Source: a virus. Taken from it: a DNA stretch of 45,591 bases. Position numbers and translations under genes: made by a program. The DNA lies in the IMG/VR virus record IMGVR_UViG_3300034283_002243, positions 1 through 45,591 of that record. One strand, 5' to 3'. Under the pieces are notes generated by a model, which was given only the letters and a program-made list of their open reading frames with translations, did no database searches and had not been told where the DNA came from. This document shows, one piece after another, positions 27,286-32,316 of the stretch (positions within the stretch are counted from its first letter, which is position 1; each line of letters begins with the position of its first letter).

Positions 27286-27954
27286 TTAGGCGACAATCTC
27301 ATTGACTGTTTTTTTAGCATTACCGTGAGCAGGGAAAGCAATAATGAAGTCCCTGTCTGCTTTAGCACAAAGGCCACAAGTTGCACAAGTTACATTCTCA
27401 TGAATAGTTGCAGGACAAGTGATAACTTTACGACCAGATTCTGTTTTATAGAATCGTTCGGTTTTATCAGACTTGACAACAGCCACTGCAGGAATGTTGT
27501 GCTCAGTCATGATAGCATCAGCCACCTCAACATCCTCAGTGGATGCATTGATTGTGAAGCCTTTGTTGTTAGCTTCCTTGATGACTTGCAGGTTGTGGTT
27601 GTTAAGAACGTGGTGGGTATAAGTGTAACCTTTGCGGCCTTTGTTTGCATCAGCCAGTGCAGATACCATGGGAGCATTAATGTCACCCAGGATATGTGGC
27701 AGGTCGCCAGATACATTGTGCCGCCAGAGTTGGCCACGCTGAAGCTTGCGAATTGCGTTCACAAACTCCTGGAAATTAACACCCCTTTCCTGTTCAGTTA
27801 CCTTGCGCCAGTGAATAGCTTGGGGGCCAGACTTGGCGTAGCAACCTTTATCGTAAAAGGGGCAAGTGCTGGGGCAGGTCTCACGGCTGGAGGTGCTGGT
27901 AGGGATGGGGCCAGTCTTAGCGTTGCTGGAGACCTGGGTGAGAGCGAAGTTCAT
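27286..27954 (-). CDS. Cys-rich phage protein, DUF7227-like (222 aa)
   Basis: The N-terminus SSNAKTGPIPTSTSSRETCP followed by STCPFYDKGCYA, GPQAIHW, and the C-terminal cluster CPATIHENVTCATCGLCAKA fit a phage protein family I know as DUF7227. Seven cysteines form two clusters (C27, C31, C38 and C180, C190, C193, C196), which points to a metal or Fe-S site. The middle segment FTINASTEDVEVADAIM looks like part of an alpha/beta barrel. Its biochemical role is not established. It has its own leader behind a TAGGAT motif and lies in the GC-rich island, although its own base composition is closer to average. Confidence 0.65.
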   Translation of the reverse strand: MNFALTQVSSNAKTGPIPTSTSSRETCPSTCPFYDKGCYAKSGPQAIHWRKVTEQERGVNFQEFVNAIRKLQRGQLWRHNVSGDLPHILGDINAPMVSALADANKGRKGYTYTHHVLNNHNLQVIKEANNKGFTINASTEDVEVADAIMTEHNIPAVAVVKSDKTERFYKTESGRKVITCPATIHENVTCATCGLCAKADRDFIIAFPAHGNAKKTVNEIVA

Positions 27955-27976
27955 GACTTGGGTTTGAACTGAGGTA

Positions 27977-28009
27977 ATCCTAGCAGGTGGTGGGGGCTGG
28001 AGAGCCCCC
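27977..28009 (-). promoter_or_regulatory. TAGGAT -10-like motif with upstream GC hairpin
   Basis: The stem GGGGGCT, loop CTCC, AGCCCCC (28009-27992) lies where a -35 would be, followed by TAGGAT (27982-27977) and the ATG at 27954. It parallels the elements at 26812-26847 and 28284-28319. Confidence 0.45.
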
Positions 28010-28020
28010 TGTTACAAAGC

Positions 28021-28260
28021 TTAACCTTTGGCCAGCCAGTCGGAGACTGACATAATCCAGCCCTCGCTGTGCCAGGTGCGGAATCGGTCAGTCTTAAACT
28101 GTTCCCACTGTTCGGCAGTCAGCTGGTGGCCTTCCACCATAACGGGCTCGGTGCTGGGCTTGGGCTTAGCCTGTCCCAGGTTAGCACGGAACCGCTCGGC
28201 GGCAGCATCAGCCTGGCTCAGCTCAGGGCTCAGGCCAGGGAGGTGCTCGGTGTTGAACAT
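28021..28260 (-). CDS. GC-rich hypothetical protein (79 aa)
   Basis: Seventy-nine residues, MFNTEHLPGLSPELSQADAA at the start and TWHSEGWIMSVSDWLAKG at the end. The central part KPKPSTEPVMVEGHQLTAEQ is proline- and charge-rich, so it looks like two short helical parts joined by a linker. The start context ACCGACCA-ATG is the same as for the 55-residue gene, which supports it. GC-rich codons set it apart from the tail genes. No family was recognised. Confidence 0.55.
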   Translation of the reverse strand: MFNTEHLPGLSPELSQADAAAERFRANLGQAKPKPSTEPVMVEGHQLTAEQWEQFKTDRFRTWHSEGWIMSVSDWLAKG

Positions 28261-28283
28261 TGGTCGGTTGCGACTGCCCCAGA

Positions 28284-28319
28284 ATCCTACAACATGGGGG
28301 CTGCCACCTGGCCAGCCCT
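28284..28319 (-). promoter_or_regulatory. TAGGAT -10-like motif with upstream GC inverted repeat
   Basis: TAGGAT at 28289-28284 precedes the 79-residue gene (ATG at 28260). Upstream lies GGGCTGG...CAGCCC, an inverted repeat in the -35 area, as in two other intergenic gaps of the island. Confidence 0.4.
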
Positions 28320-28336
28320 GTTACAATTTGAAATAT

Positions 28337-28528
28337 TTACATCTCCAGCTGCCAATCTTGGTCCTTTGTAACATTAACCCAGAAGAAGTTCCTGCCATTC
28401 ATACTACGCAGGAAGACTTTATCACCTTTGGATTGTTCAACGATGCAATGTTCACAAGATTCCATTAGATTGGCGAATCTGTTTTTAGCTTTCTTTGAGA
28501 TAGGCTTGACAGAAACAATTGTTTCCAT
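28337..28528 (-). CDS. Conserved small phage protein (63 aa)
   Basis: Reads METIVSVKPISKKAKNRFAN, then LMESCEHCIVEQSKGDKVFL and NGRNFFWVNVTKDQDWQLEM. The combination KAKNR.ANLM...CIVEQ..GDK.FL.S.NG.NFFWV is one I have seen in small proteins of many tailed phages of cyanobacteria and enterobacteria. The fold is probably a small beta-sheet protein. It shows no catalytic motif and its function is unknown. Confidence 0.6.
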   Translation of the reverse strand: METIVSVKPISKKAKNRFANLMESCEHCIVEQSKGDKVFLRSMNGRNFFWVNVTKDQDWQLEM

Positions 28529-28620
28529 TAGAGAAACTTCCTTTCAAACTTACGAAACAACATTAGCATGAACAGCAGGGCTAGAACTCCTGACATTTAC
28601 AATTTGTAATGTTTGTTTGT

Positions 28621-28639
28621 GGGGGGATTGTCTCCCCCC
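28621..28639 (-). terminator. GC stem-loop after the 87-aa gene
   Basis: GGGGGGA, loop GACAA, TCCCCCC on the minus strand directly after the stop at 28649. The stem is seven base pairs with no following T run, so it is terminator-like but not canonical. The 28529-28648 gap also holds a TTACAA/TTGTAA inverted repeat. Confidence 0.45.
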
Positions 28640-28648
28640 TTGATTGTA

Positions 28649-28912
28649 TCAGATGGCAGCCTGCTTGAGTTCTTCAGTGCGGCGAGCATCTGCAATGGTA
28701 GCACCTAGGCTAACCTTCATGAGTTGTTCATCATTAGTGAGCAAATCACTCAGGAATTGTGCATAATCTGCACTTGCAGCGAAAGCATAAGCCTTATCAG
28801 GATTCGACTGATAAGTGATAACAACATCCGTACCTTCTACAGTTACACTGTGAATGGCACTGGATTGGTCAACAGTGAATTGGCGATGAACAGGATTGAT
28901 AGCAACAGTCAT
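28649..28912 (-). CDS. Small phage protein, possibly KTSC-like (87 aa)
   Basis: Contains SSAIHSVTVEGTDVVITYQS, then NPDKAYAFAAS and YAQFLSDLL. The run S.I.SV...G..V.I.Y.....AY.F......Y..FL..L resembles the KTSC domain, a short beta-alpha domain frequent in phages. The C-terminus SLGATIADARRTEELKQAAI is helical. A strong promoter lies 26-54 bp upstream. Function unknown; the KTSC assignment is tentative. Confidence 0.5.
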   Translation of the reverse strand: MTVAINPVHRQFTVDQSSAIHSVTVEGTDVVITYQSNPDKAYAFAASADYAQFLSDLLTNDEQLMKVSLGATIADARRTEELKQAAI

Positions 28913-28915
28913 GAT

Positions 28916-28966
28916 GTTTCAGTGAATGAACTTTAATAATGTACAGGATGGGGGCTGAGTTGTCAA
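28916..28966 (-). promoter_or_regulatory. Early promoter TTGACA-17-TACATT with leader hairpin
   Basis: The -35 TTGACA (28966-28961) and -10 TACATT (28943-28938) are 17 bp apart. The predicted start near 28931 opens with GTTCATTCACTGAAAC, an imperfect version of the GTTCA-loop-TGAAC hairpin seen in four other leaders. The -35 is embedded in GGGGG...CCCCC. Confidence 0.75.
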
Positions 28967-28982
28967 CCCCCTTGTGACACTA

Positions 28983-29117
28983 TCAGAATTGGATTTCTTC
29001 TAGTGTGGGCTCCATAGATTCATCCACAGAATCTACAGAAAGCATGTCCAGAATGGTGAGAATCTCATCACCAGTCTGACCTTTGCGAAGCATCGAAATC
29101 AGCAGTTCTTTAGACAT
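28983..29117 (-). CDS. Small conserved cyanophage protein (44 aa)
   Basis: A 44-residue peptide, MSKELLISMLRKGQTGDEIL then TILDMLSVDSVDESMEP and a stop after LEEIQF. Short peptides with the pattern LL..G..G.EIL.ILD.L are common in marine cyanophages. It is probably a helical hairpin. It lies 18 bp before the promoter of the downstream gene and 6 bp after the stop of the 43-residue gene. Function unknown. Confidence 0.55.
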   Translation of the reverse strand: MSKELLISMLRKGQTGDEILTILDMLSVDSVDESMEPTLEEIQF

Positions 29118-29122
29118 AATAA

Positions 29123-29254
29123 TCAATAATCAATGTTAGAGTTAATATATTCTGCAAAGAATTGTTCATTGTTGTCATTCTCTGCAGGAATCAGCATGTC
29201 ATCTTCCCAGTCGAAGACTTCAGCTTCAAGTTCAGCAAAATCGAAGGTGTCCAT
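29123..29254 (-). CDS. Acidic small protein (43 aa)
   Basis: Starts MDTFDFAELEAEVFDWEDDM and ends FFAEYINSNIDY. Asp and Glu make it strongly acidic. The frame is open further upstream, but that part overlies a near-consensus promoter (29280-29308) whose predicted start is at about 29273, so the ATG at 29254 is chosen. An acidic early phage peptide could mimic DNA or bind a host protein, but nothing in the sequence proves it. Confidence 0.55.
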   Translation of the reverse strand: MDTFDFAELEAEVFDWEDDMLIPAENDNNEQFFAEYINSNIDY

Positions 29255-29259
29255 GGGTT

Positions 29260-29308
29260 GTTCAGTAGTGAACGAGTTCAGTATGGCATGGGTGGGGGCT
29301 GGTGTCAA
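29260..29308 (-). promoter_or_regulatory. Early promoter TTGACA-17-CATACT with 5' hairpin
   Basis: TTGACA (29308-29303), 17-bp spacer, CATACT (29285-29280). The predicted transcript starts at about 29273 with the hairpin GTTCA, CTAC, TGAAC (29273-29260), 5 nt before the ATG. Confidence 0.8.
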
Positions 29309-29332
29309 CCCCTGATTGATTAGAGTTGCTTA

Positions 29333-29452
29333 TCATTGTCCATGGTATACTGTGAACAATGCTTTCACAAACTTATCTTCATCTAAGTAGTCTAACTGTT
29401 CGTCAGTTAAATTACTTAATAATTGAAGAATTGTTGAGATTGTTGGAGTCAT
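29333..29452 (-). CDS. Small conserved phage protein (39 aa)
   Basis: Reads MTPTISTILQLLSNLTDEQL then DYLDEDKFVKALFTVYHGQ. Its ATG overlaps the stop of the 68-residue gene by ATGA. The helix-turn-helix-like layout LLSNLTDEQL.YLDED.F..ALF is shared with tiny proteins of other cyanophages as far as I recall. Its function is unknown. Confidence 0.5.
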   Translation of the reverse strand: MTPTISTILQLLSNLTDEQLDYLDEDKFVKALFTVYHGQ

Positions 29453-29655
29453 GACAGAACATGAATATAATCAATAGAGTTAATGCACCAACCATAAGCA
29501 CAGGTGATTTCCTCTACTAAATCATCTTCATCATCTGCCTCCCAAACTGTATTTGTGACCTCATCATGAAGGTCTGTTTGTTCTTCAAGTGTGGGAACAT
29601 CGTCTTCATCATCCATAGTGAAATCGAAGCGAATGTTGGTGACTTGATACAACAT
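29449..29655 (-). CDS. Acidic conserved cyanophage protein (68 aa)
   Basis: Reads MLYQVTNIRFDFTMDDEDDV with a later WEADDEDDLVEEITCAYGWC and SIDYIHVLS. The pattern LYQVT.IRFDF.......D.....W....EDDLVEEIT...GWC..S.DY.H is one I recognise from small proteins in many T4-like cyanophages. It is an acidic alpha/beta protein of unknown role. It has its own strong promoter with a leader hairpin, and translation of the 39-residue gene is coupled to it. Confidence 0.65.
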   Translation of the reverse strand: MLYQVTNIRFDFTMDDEDDVPTLEEQTDLHDEVTNTVWEADDEDDLVEEITCAYGWCINSIDYIHVLS

Positions 29656-29662
29656 TTGAGTG

Positions 29663-29711
29663 GTTCAGAATTGAACAATGATAATTTAACTCTAAAAGGG
29701 GCTGGTGTCAA
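29663..29711 (-). promoter_or_regulatory. Early promoter TTGACA-17-TAAATT with 5' hairpin
   Basis: TTGACA (29711-29706), 17-bp spacer, TAAATT (29688-29683). The predicted start near 29676 opens with GTTCA, ATTC, TGAAC (29676-29663), 7 nt before the ATG at 29655. Confidence 0.8.
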
Positions 29712-29736
29712 CCCCCTGACTGATTAGTGTTACTTA

Positions 29737-29922
29737 TCAATCCTCCAGCAGCTCAGGATTGTATTCACGAACCTCTGTAATCAGTTCTTCATCAGAATAA
29801 GATTCAAGATTCCCCACCAATGTATCATAAGCAAGGGAACACACTGCATCCATATCCAGTCCATCTAAGATTTGCTGAGCATAATCAGCAATCAGAGAAT
29901 CACGGTCAAAAGTGTTAGTCAT
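29737..29922 (-). CDS. Acidic hypothetical protein (61 aa)
   Basis: Starts MTNTFDRDSLIADYAQQILD and ends LITEVREYNPELLED. The ATG at 29922 is preferred over one nine codons upstream because the upstream part lies within the predicted leader and its hairpin. It is an acidic, all-helical protein with segments such as GLDMDAVCSLAYDTLVGNL. No family was recognised. Confidence 0.6.
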   Translation of the reverse strand: MTNTFDRDSLIADYAQQILDGLDMDAVCSLAYDTLVGNLESYSDEELITEVREYNPELLED

Positions 29923-29927
29923 GAGTG

Positions 29928-29976
29928 GTTCAGAAGTGAACAGTAGCAACTTAACCCAGATTCAGAGCCCTGTCAA
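29928..29976 (-). promoter_or_regulatory. Early promoter TTGACA-17-TAAGTT with 5' hairpin
   Basis: TTGACA (29976-29971), 17-bp spacer, TAAGTT (29953-29948). The predicted start near 29941 opens with GTTCA, CTTC, TGAAC (29941-29928), 5 nt before the ATG at 29922. Confidence 0.8.
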
Positions 29977-29980
29977 CCAT

Positions 29981-30184
29981 TCATTCATAAGTGTTACTAA
30001 TCTGATTGATAGTCTTTTCTAATGTATTCAGTTCTTGTTCATTTAGTCCAAGAACATATTCTTCAATAATATCTTCTATAAGTTTATAGTTATTATTATA
30101 CAATTCATTCGTGAGTGATTCAATCATCTCATCTTGTTTCATGGATTTTGTGTTAAAGTATTGAAGAATTTCTGAGTAGTTCAT
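29981..30184 (-). CDS. Acidic helical hypothetical protein (67 aa)
   Basis: Starts MNYSEILQYFNTKSMKQDEM and ends TLEKTINQISNTYE. Its ATG overlaps the stop of the 56-residue gene by ATGA. It appears all-helical with a probable coiled coil near the C-terminus (LNEQELNTLEKTINQI). No known family. Confidence 0.6.
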   Translation of the reverse strand: MNYSEILQYFNTKSMKQDEMIESLTNELYNNNYKLIEDIIEEYVLGLNEQELNTLEKTINQISNTYE

Positions 30185-30351
30185 TTCTTAATTACCAGGG
30201 CACCATACTTGTTGAGTTTACCTGCACATGGTTTGTTATCATACAGGCCAAAGTAATACTTACCAATACTAATACCAAACTGTTCATCACCTGATTTAGC
30301 CCTAGTATTAGCTCCAATGTAGAGGAATCGGGAATCAATTGAGAATTTCAT
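30181..30351 (-). CDS. Small conserved beta protein (56 aa)
   Basis: Reads MKFSIDSRFLYIGANTRAKS, then GDEQFGISIGKYYFGLYDNK and ends NKYGALVIKK. It is a short all-beta protein by pattern. A near-consensus promoter and a GTTCA hairpin leader lie just upstream, so it is the first gene of this early unit, with the 67-residue gene coupled behind it. Function unknown. Confidence 0.6.
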   Translation of the reverse strand: MKFSIDSRFLYIGANTRAKSGDEQFGISIGKYYFGLYDNKPCAGKLNKYGALVIKK

Positions 30352-30353
30352 GG

Positions 30354-30403
30354 GTTCAATGTGTGAACAGAGTCACTATAGGGGGTTTTCGGAGGGTTGT
30401 CAA
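30354..30403 (-). promoter_or_regulatory. Early promoter TTGACA-17-TATAGT with 5' hairpin
   Basis: TTGACA (30403-30398), 17-bp spacer, TATAGT (30380-30375). The predicted start near 30368 opens with GTTCA, CACAT, TGAAC (30368-30354), just before the ATG at 30351. Confidence 0.82.
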
Positions 30404-30483
30404 GAGGGTTTGAATAAGTATATCTTATATGGTTAATAATCTCTAGATATACTTAATAATTATTTGTTACCCTCCACAGAGTC

Positions 30484-30512
30484 ATTATACACATATCTGG
30501 GTGTGTTGTCAA
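30484..30512 (-). promoter_or_regulatory. Consensus promoter TTGACA-17-TATAAT
   Basis: A perfect sigma70-type promoter on the minus strand: TTGACA (30512-30507) and TATAAT (30489-30484) with 17 bp between. It fires toward the 56-residue gene through 100 bp of AT-rich leader, in tandem with the promoter at 30375-30403. It lies next to the DnaA-box cluster. Confidence 0.8.
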
Positions 30513-30550
30513 GTGTATATGGTATATGGTTAATAATTTGTAATATGGAG

Positions 30551-30584
30551 TTTTCCACAGGTTTTTCCACAGGGCTGTGGAAAA
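30551..30584 (+). other. Cluster of three DnaA-box-like sites (candidate origin core)
   Basis: TTTTCCACA occurs at 30551-30559 and 30563-30571 on the plus strand, and as its inverse TGTGGAAAA at 30576-30584. TTTTCCACA is the DnaA-box consensus described for Synechococcus PCC 7942. Two of the boxes also form a 10-bp inverted repeat with a 2-nt centre. AT-rich repeats lie on both sides. Together this looks like an origin or a host-DnaA-regulated site; T4 itself does not use DnaA. Confidence 0.6.
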
Positions 30585-30596
30585 CTATCAAAGGGG

Positions 30597-30666
30597 CTCG
30601 GAGTGATTAGGAGTGCTTATATTAGTATTCCTTATGAGTGGCCTCGGAATGATTTGGAATACTTAT
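30597..30666 (+). repeat. 24-bp direct repeats (iteron-like)
   Basis: Two 24-bp copies at 30597-30620 and 30643-30666, starting CTCGGAGTGATT and CTCGGAATGATT, match at 20 of 24 positions. Each has an internal GGA(G/A)T repeat. They lie between the DnaA-box cluster and the plus-strand promoter. Confidence 0.6.
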
Positions 30667-30687
30667 GAGTTTTTTGGGGCTGGGGGC

Positions 30688-30716
30688 TTGACAAATTTCG
30701 GAAGTCATGGTATACT
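30688..30716 (+). promoter_or_regulatory. Isolated plus-strand promoter TTGACA-17-TATACT
   Basis: TTGACA (30688-30693) and TATACT (30711-30716) are 17 bp apart on the plus strand, opposite to every gene in the window. A transcript would begin near 30723 and cross about 220 bp of non-coding DNA before becoming antisense to the gene ending at 30941. No plausible plus-strand protein follows. Confidence 0.65.
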
Positions 30717-30940
30717 GCGGGCCAAGACTGCTGCAGCCCCGTACATTTCAGATACTTTCTCTGACACCATCGGACACACACACATACAAATACAGTATAT
30801 ACTTAATAATTCTCTCTCTACACATTATATACTTAATAATTTCTCTTATTCCTTCTCTCTATACATAACACTCAACTATATTTTTTATTACATTTAATGA
30901 ATGTTAATAATTTATACTAATTTTAACATATCTTTCCGCA

Positions 30941-31129
30941 TCACATATACTTTATCATTGAATCTGCTATTTGCCAACAATATACTGATACTAATTCATC
31001 AGCATCTACTTCTGCATCTTTTGCTGCTCTCTGAAAGTTTGTTTCTAATACATTTGATGCTAACTGTGCTAATGCTATCTTAGCAAATTCAATTCTTAAT
31101 TCTTGCCTTGTTTCTTCTGTTAAATTCAT
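30941..31129 (-). CDS. Helical hypothetical protein (62 aa)
   Basis: Starts MNLTEETRQELRIEFAKIAL and ends SVYCWQIADSMIKYM. The ATG at 31129 is used rather than the TTG four codons upstream. The protein looks all-helical and amphipathic. Its downstream end faces the plus-strand promoter region. No family was recognised. Confidence 0.55.
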   Translation of the reverse strand: MNLTEETRQELRIEFAKIALAQLASNVLETNFQRAAKDAEVDADELVSVYCWQIADSMIKYM

Positions 31130-31192
31130 GTGAAGGTACAATCCCGTTCAAATTAAGTTTAATGGTTAAAATGTAGTGTTTTTTGATTGGTT

Positions 31193-31318
31193 TTATTGGG
31201 CTTTGAGCTTGTTTTTTAGATGATTCAATGCTTGCTTACGAGCTTTGAGCTTACCTTTACAGATACCTTTGGTTTTGTGTGGTTTGTTTGAGTGATGTTG
31301 CCAATTTGGTGTGGTCAC
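31193..31318 (-). CDS. Basic small protein, GTG start (41 aa), tentative
   Basis: Read from GTG at 31318: VTTPNWQHHSNKPHKTKGIC, then KGKLKARKQALNHLKNKLKA. It is very basic with a helical C-terminal half. There is no ATG in frame and no strong ribosome site, so the start is uncertain. The coherent composition and the fit between neighbouring genes favour a real gene. Function unknown. Confidence 0.4.
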   Translation of the reverse strand: MTTPNWQHHSNKPHKTKGICKGKLKARKQALNHLKNKLKAQ

Positions 31319-31353
31319 TTGTCTTGTGTTTGAGTTGTACTCATTCTATGAGT

Positions 31354-31379
31354 AAAACCACCCCGATGTGGAGTGGTTT
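31354..31379 (-). terminator. Hairpin with short T tail after the 89-aa gene
   Basis: On the minus strand AAACCACTCC, loop ACATC, GGGGTGGTTT forms a ten-pair stem with one G-T wobble, followed by a short T run. It begins 20 bp after the stop of the 89-residue gene. Confidence 0.5.
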
Positions 31380-31398
31380 GTGTCAGTTATTTATCTGG

Positions 31399-31668
31399 TC
31401 AGAATAACTCTTTTATCATTTGCTTCAGATGCCACCATGTAGACTTTGGCTTATCCTCTTCGATTGGTTCTTCTCTTTGTTCAAAATCTTTTGCATTACG
31501 ACCACAAAGAGATTCATCTTTTCTAACCTCAATACAAATCATGTCAATTGCATATACAGTACCTTTGATGTAATCAAGTTCCTCAACATAATGTTTTTCG
31601 CAAACATGAAAAAGGCCAGGAATCAAACGACAATGCTTACACTCTTGACAAGCAGGAATTGTGGTCAT
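31399..31668 (-). CDS. Cys/His-rich small protein, probable zinc binder (89 aa)
   Basis: MTTIPACQECKHCRLIPGLF is followed by HVCEKHYVEEL; C7, C10, C13, H21, C23 and H26, with C45 and C55 later, could form a zinc site of the rubredoxin or treble-clef kind. The C-terminal half is charged (EQREEPIEEDKPKSTWWHLK). Similar short CxxCxxC proteins occur in many phages. It may bind nucleic acid or a host protein; no family can be named with certainty. Confidence 0.6.
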   Translation of the reverse strand: MTTIPACQECKHCRLIPGLFHVCEKHYVEELDYIKGTVYAIDMICIEVRKDESLCGRNAKDFEQREEPIEEDKPKSTWWHLKQMIKELF

Positions 31669-31679
31669 GTGATTTGAGT

Positions 31680-31766
31680 TTACTTAGTTTTGGTATAAGT
31701 GTGAAGAGTACCGAAGATTTTGATAGTCTTGGGTTTGGGTTGTTGGGAATAGGGTTTTTTGCTCAT
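31680..31766 (-). CDS. Tiny basic peptide (28 aa), tentative
   Basis: Reads MSKKPYSQQPKPKTIKIFGT then LHTYTKTK. The ATG overlaps the stop of the 40-residue gene by ATGA, the usual coupling in this genome. It is very short, so only the overlap and composition support it. Confidence 0.35.
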   Translation of the reverse strand: MSKKPYSQQPKPKTIKIFGTLHTYTKTK

Positions 31767-31885
31767 CGTGATACCTCGATTGTTTCTCGTAGTGCTTTTT
31801 GTGTTTCTCGGTGATTGTGATAATTCATTATAATATCCATTACACAATAACCAAAGGCAAATGCTGCCATAATTGTTGTTAACAT
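31763..31885 (-). CDS. Small membrane-anchored peptide (40 aa)
   Basis: Reads MLTTIMAAFAFGYCVMDIIM and then NYHNHRETQKALRETIEVSR. The first about 22 residues are hydrophobic and probably a signal-anchor helix; the rest is charged and would be helical. It follows the 138-residue gene after 12 bp. It could be an inner-membrane peptide with a role in lysis or superinfection control, but this is only an inference. Confidence 0.45.
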   Translation of the reverse strand: MLTTIMAAFAFGYCVMDIIMNYHNHRETQKALRETIEVSR

Positions 31886-31897
31886 AGTTTTAATACC

Positions 31898-32314
31898 TCA
31901 GGGAGTAATCCAATCGTAACCAGAAGGTTCTACAACACTCTCAAATCCATCATATTCATCAATACGATAAGGACCAGAGACTTCTTCAATAGCAAGTTTA
32001 GCACACATTCCGTTTGCTTTGTCACCCAGTTCTTCTACAACTTGAACCAAAATAGGGTCGTGTCGAGCAACATTATAGTCACTCCAAGTTTGTTCAGAAT
32101 ACTTTTTATTGTAAGCAATTCGTTCTTCAATTGGTGTAGAATGCCAGGGTTCTGGTTTTTCAGGTCGTTCTTCGGGCGGAACCAACCAAACATTGAATCC
32201 CCAATTTGCATCTTCAATCCAAACTTGTTTGCCTTGAAGTTCCCAGTAACGTTGACACGCTTCACGGGACAGACCGAACCCACCGTAGCAGGCATTATAA
32301 ACTACTTTTGTCAT
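31898..32314 (-). CDS. Conserved phage protein (138 aa)
   Basis: The N-terminus TKVVYNACYGGFGLSREACQ is a phrase I recognise from a widespread phage protein of unknown function. The rest has many Trp and Pro (WGFNVWLVPPEERPEKPEPW) and a conserved-looking C-terminal block PILVQVVEELGDKANGMCAK and YRIDEYDGFESV. The mixture suggests a compact alpha/beta protein. It ends 12 bp before the next small gene. No catalytic residues can be named. Confidence 0.6.
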   Translation of the reverse strand: MTKVVYNACYGGFGLSREACQRYWELQGKQVWIEDANWGFNVWLVPPEERPEKPEPWHSTPIEERIAYNKKYSEQTWSDYNVARHDPILVQVVEELGDKANGMCAKLAIEEVSGPYRIDEYDGFESVVEPSGYDWITP

Positions 32315-32316
32315 AA

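Larger units (their letters stand above)
30448..30911. repeat. Repeated TTAATAAT elements
   Basis: TTAATAAT recurs at about 30433, 30453, 30530, 30803, 30833 and 30904. Three copies share the longer form TATACTTAATAAT, and the copies at 30796-30810 and 30826-30840 share TATATACTTAATAAT and are each followed by TC-rich tracts. They flank the DnaA boxes and may be melting or protein-binding sites. Confidence 0.5.
30352..30940. other. 589-bp non-coding region, candidate replication origin
   Basis: No gene is supported here. It contains two minus-strand promoters, three DnaA-box-like sites, a pair of 24-bp direct repeats, a plus-strand promoter and AT-rich repeats. Apart from the late/early boundary gap it is the longest gene-free stretch in the window. 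Confidence 0.55.

Noticed and set aside
30563-30584. TTTTCCACAG/CTGTGGAAAA inverted repeat as a terminator
   Set aside because: The centre is only 2 nt and no T run follows on either strand; the DnaA-box reading fits better.
30613-30897. Plus-strand frame of 94 codons over the origin-like region
   Set aside because: It starts upstream of the plus-strand promoter, has a low-complexity tail and runs over repeats.
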